Positions 61,465 through 64,000 of a stretch of 64,000 nt of DNA are shown here, in pieces. Under the pieces are notes generated by a model. The model was not told where the DNA came from and did no database searches. It saw only the letters and a program-made list of their open reading frames with translations. This stretch comes from Actinospica acidithermotolerans (GTDB lineage: Bacteria > Actinomycetota > Actinomycetes > Streptomycetales > Catenulisporaceae). Location: positions 62,001 through 126,000 of the forward strand of contig NZ_JAGSOH010000001.1 of NCBI RefSeq assembly GCF_018139625.1. Direction: 5' to 3'. The stretch's first letter is position 1; each line of letters opens with the position of its first letter. A program made the position numbers and the translations under genes.

Positions 61465-62316
61465 TCAGTTCAGGTAGTACCCGTGGTCCTCGTTGAGGGC
61501 CTCGTGCTCCTCGAGGCGGAGCTGGGTGCGGGCGGGCTCGGCGTCGGCGATGGCCTGGACCAGCAGGCCGGCGAGGACCATCGGGGCGGCGTGGGAGTCG
61601 AAGACGAGGCGGGAGCCGACGGGGGCGGCGAAGACGGCGTCGGCGTGCTCGGCCCAGGGGGCGAGGCGGGAGTCGGTGACGAGGGCGATCTTGAAGCCGC
61701 GGCGGCGGGCTTCGTCGAGGACTGTGATCGCCTCGGCGGCGTAGCGCGGGAGCATGAAGGCCAGCAGCCAGGTGCCGCCGGCCTGCCTCGCCTGGAGCAG
61801 CAGGTCGAAGGCGGCGGAGCCGGCGCTGTCGACGAAGCGCACGTCGGGGTGGATGCGCGCCGCGCTGTAGGTGAAGTAGTAGGCGACCGGGTCGGACATG
61901 CGCAGCCCGAGGACCGGCAGGCACGCGCTGGCGGCGAGTTCGCGGCCCACCGCGGCGATGCCCTCGGGGTCGGCGGCGAGGGCGTGCAGGGTCGCGAGGT
62001 TCTGCTCTTCGGCGGCGATGGCGGCCTGGAACTCGTTGCGGCGCACGTCCTGCGGGGTCTCGGCGACCGAGCCGAGGACGATGGGGCGCAGGGCCTCGCG
62101 CAGCGCCGGGTAGCCCTGGAAGCCGAGGGCGGTGGCGAAGCGGCTGACGGCGGGCTGGCTCACGCCGGCGCGCTCGGCGAGGTCGACGCTGTTGAGGAAC
62201 GCGGCCTCGGACAGGTGGTCGATCAGGTACTGCGCGATGCGGCGCTGCGCCGGAGACAGCCGCCGCCCGTCGAGGAGGGCGAGCAGCTGCTCCGACGCCG
62301 CCTTCGTCTGTTCCAT
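61465..62316 (-). CDS. RpiR/MurR-family transcriptional regulator
   Basis: 283 residues from ATG 62316, 10 nt after hutH. Residues 1-80 form the RpiR-type HTH (LSPAQRRIAQYLIDHLSEAAFLN then DLAERAGVSQPAVSRFATALG). Residues about 115-265 form a SIS sugar-isomerase-like domain (VLGLRMSDPVAYYFTYSA, DSAGSAAFDLLLQARQ, IALVTDSRLAPWAEHADAVFAAP). SIS domains usually sense phosphosugars, but RpiR-type proteins also control hut genes in actinomycetes. The shared operon with hutH makes it the likely local regulator, binding palindromes near 63907-63958. Confidence 0.85.
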   Translation of the reverse strand: MEQTKAASEQLLALLDGRRLSPAQRRIAQYLIDHLSEAAFLNSVDLAERAGVSQPAVSRFATALGFQGYPALREALRPIVLGSVAETPQDVRRNEFQAAIAAEEQNLATLHALAADPEGIAAVGRELAASACLPVLGLRMSDPVAYYFTYSAARIHPDVRFVDSAGSAAFDLLLQARQAGGTWLLAFMLPRYAAEAITVLDEARRRGFKIALVTDSRLAPWAEHADAVFAAPVGSRLVFDSHAAPMVLAGLLVQAIADAEPARTQLRLEEHEALNEDHGYYLN

Positions 62317-62326
62317 CGCAGGAACC

Positions 62327-63874
62327 TTAGCTGAGCGGACCGGTCACGGCCTCGACGGCGGCGAGCACCGAGCCGTCGCGCACGGCCTGCTCGGCGGCGC
62401 GCATCTCGACCGACAGGAAGCGGTCGGGGCCGGGGCCGCCGACGCCGCCGGCGCGCAGGACGGCGACGGCCGCGGCGGTGGCGGGGGCCGGGGTCAGCGG
62501 GGCGCGCAGGTCGAGGGCGCGGGCGGCCGTGAGCAGTTCGATGGAGAGGACCTTCGCGAGGTTCTCCAGCGAGTGGCGCAGCTTGCGCGCGGCGGACCAG
62601 CCCATCGACACGTGGTCCTCCTGCATCGCGGAGGACGGGATCGAGTCGACGCTCGCGGGCGCGGCGAGGCGCTTGGCCTCCGAGACCAGGGCGGCCTGCG
62701 TGTACTGGGCGATCATCAGGCCGCTGTCGACGCCCGGGTCGTCGGCGAGGAAGGGCGGCAGGCCGTGCGAGCGCGCGACATCGAGCATCCGGTCGGTGCG
62801 GCGCTCGGCGATGGAGGCGACGTCGGCCGCGGCGATGGCCAGGAAGTCCAGGACGTAGGCGACGGGCGCGCCGTGGAAGTTGCCGTTGGACTCGACGCGG
62901 CCCTCGTCGATGAGCACGACGGGGTTGTCGATGATCGAGGCGAGCTCGCGGCCGGCCACGGACGCGGCGTGCGCCACGGTGTCCCGCGCGGCGCCGGCGA
63001 CCTGCGGCGAGCAGCGCAGCGAGTAAGCGTCCTGGACACGGTTGCAGGTGTCGGGCTCGCGGTGCGAGGCCATGATCGCGGAGTCGGCGAGTACGCGCAT
63101 CAGGTTGTCGGCGGACGCGGCCTGGCCCGGGTGTGGCCTTATCGCGTGCAGTTCGGGCCGGAAGACGCGGTCGGTGCCGAGCTGCGCCTCGACGCTCATC
63201 GCGGCGCTGATATCGGCGATCTTGAGCAGCTTCTCGAAGTCGCGGATCGCCATGATCAGCATGCCGAGCATGCCGTCGGTGCCGTTGATCAGCGCCAGGC
63301 CCTCCTTCGGCGCGAGCTCGACCGGGGCGATGCCGTGCGCCGCGAGGACGGGGCCGGCCGCGGTCTCCCTGCCGTCCTCGCCGATGACCTCGCCTTCACC
63401 CATCAGGACGAGCGCGACATGGGAGAGCGGCGCCAGGTCACCCGAGCAGCCGAGCGAGCCGTACTCGCGCACGGCCGGGGTGATCCCGGCGTTGAGCAGC
63501 GCGGCCATCGTCTCGGCGACGATCGGGCGCACGCCGGTCTGCCCGCTGGCGAGCGTCTTGAGCCGCATCAGGATCAGCGCGCGGACGACCTCCGGCTCGA
63601 CGATCGCGCCGAGGCCGGCGGCGTGCGAGCGGATCAGCGAGCGCTGCAGCGCGGCGCGCAGCTCCGGGTCGATGTGCCGGGTGGCCAGCGCGCCGAAGCC
63701 GGTGGAGATGCCGTAGGCGGGGGTCGGGGCGGCGGCCAGCTCGTCGACGAGGGCGCGGCCGCGGGCGAGCGCGTCCAGGGCCTCGGCGCCGAGTTCCACC
63801 TTCGCGCCGCCGCGGGCCACGGCCAGCACGTCGTCGAAGCTCAGCTCGCCCTTACCCAGAGTTACGACCGTCAC
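62327..63874 (-). CDS. hutH: Histidine ammonia-lyase
   Basis: 515 residues from GTG 63874 with GGAGGA upstream. It releases ammonia from histidine to give urocanate, the first step of histidine use. The prosthetic MIO group forms from residues 143-145 in GSLGCSGDLAPLSH, with Ser144 central; the first residue is Cys, not the textbook Ala. YGISTGFGALATRHI (54-68) carries the catalytic Tyr loop, and QEDHVSMGW near the C-terminus is typical. The remaining hut genes are not in view, so this is a stand-alone hutH-regulator pair. Confidence 0.93.
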   Translation of the reverse strand: MTVVTLGKGELSFDDVLAVARGGAKVELGAEALDALARGRALVDELAAAPTPAYGISTGFGALATRHIDPELRAALQRSLIRSHAAGLGAIVEPEVVRALILMRLKTLASGQTGVRPIVAETMAALLNAGITPAVREYGSLGCSGDLAPLSHVALVLMGEGEVIGEDGRETAAGPVLAAHGIAPVELAPKEGLALINGTDGMLGMLIMAIRDFEKLLKIADISAAMSVEAQLGTDRVFRPELHAIRPHPGQAASADNLMRVLADSAIMASHREPDTCNRVQDAYSLRCSPQVAGAARDTVAHAASVAGRELASIIDNPVVLIDEGRVESNGNFHGAPVAYVLDFLAIAAADVASIAERRTDRMLDVARSHGLPPFLADDPGVDSGLMIAQYTQAALVSEAKRLAAPASVDSIPSSAMQEDHVSMGWSAARKLRHSLENLAKVLSIELLTAARALDLRAPLTPAPATAAAVAVLRAGGVGGPGPDRFLSVEMRAAEQAVRDGSVLAAVEAVTGPLS

Positions 63875-63906
63875 GGGTCCTCCACTGCCGAAATGAATAG
63901 CTCCAT

Positions 63907-63958
63907 GCGGTTGACCGCACCCATGAATGATTGCATAACATGACTGGTGGCTCCACCA
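63907..63958. promoter_or_regulatory. Inverted repeats upstream of hutH
   Basis: GCGGT-TG-ACCGC (63907-63918) and TGGTGG-CT-CCACCA (63945-63958) are perfect palindromes flanking an AT-rich core (ATGAATGATTGCATAACATG). They lie 33-84 nt before the hutH start, between it and a possible rightward gene. They are good candidates for the RpiR-type regulator. Confidence 0.45.
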
Positions 63959-63993
63959 TCGATTCGGAACTCAGCAGAAGGCGAGCACTGCGC

Positions 63994-64000
63994 ATGTACG
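63994..64000 (+). CDS. Possible start of a rightward gene cut by the window edge
   Basis: ATGTAC at 63994 is preceded by AGAAGG at a distance of 12 nt and by an AT-rich promoter-like region. Only two codons are visible, so the call is tentative. Confidence 0.25.

Overview
The window is GC-rich, densely coded DNA from a filamentous actinomycete. A 67-residue BldC regulator, a valine/leucine-type dehydrogenase, a DUF3073 protein, the actinobacterial purD..purB-purC-purS-purQ-purL..purF-purM order, many GTG starts, 4-nt start/stop overlaps and leaderless-type promoters all fit Streptomycetales or Catenulisporales. The abundance of secreted beta-helix/PKD proteins makes me lean to a Catenulispora/Actinospica-like lineage, but this is a guess.

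Layout. 1-4.3 kb: two tandem secreted proteins (beta-helix, PKD, WxxW propeller-like repeats). 4.9-9.2 kb: a compact peptide locus. It has a small HTH regulator with a companion gene facing left. Facing right are two near-duplicate ribosomal peptide precursors, a membrane M50 metalloprotease with an N-terminal PqqD/RRE-like domain, and a secreted four-cysteine protein. Two matched operators sit in front of the precursors. I do not recognise this system, and it is the best candidate for something undescribed. 9.2-12.7 kb: a nucleotidyltransferase, an AlkD-like protein, a DUF3626 protein and a crcB-DUF190-crcB fluoride-channel cluster. 12.7-27.5 kb: purine biosynthesis genes, interrupted by a large secreted paralogue between the SCP-2-like gene and purF. 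27.8-31.1 kb: vdh, bldC and an enolase-superfamily protein. 31.1-37.1 kb: a deleted remnant and two intact copies of the secreted paralogue family. 37.1-41.1 kb: hrpA. 41.1-47.3 kb: a Zur-type controlled zinc ABC transporter with two permeases, an RlmG-like methyltransferase, an alkyltransferase-like protein lacking the reactive cysteine, and a membrane-anchored unknown. 47.4-51.1 kb: an HTH/NB-ARC/TPR protein overlapping a membrane pentapeptide-repeat protein. 51.3-56.3 kb: tRNA-Gly, dcd, unknowns and a membrane Fe-S oxidoreductase. 56.6-61.3 kb: two further secreted paralogues. 61.5-63.9 kb: hutH with an RpiR-type regulator.

How it fits together. The core genes (purine synthesis, HrpA, Dcd, HutH, BldC) form a conserved chromosomal backbone. 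Into its intergenic spaces a paralogous family of exported modular proteins has expanded: seven genes plus one remnant in 64 kb, some as tandem duplicates carrying copied upstream DNA. The peptide locus is a self-contained accessory cassette with its own regulator, promoter, operators and an RNA hairpin that probably sets the precursor/protease ratio.
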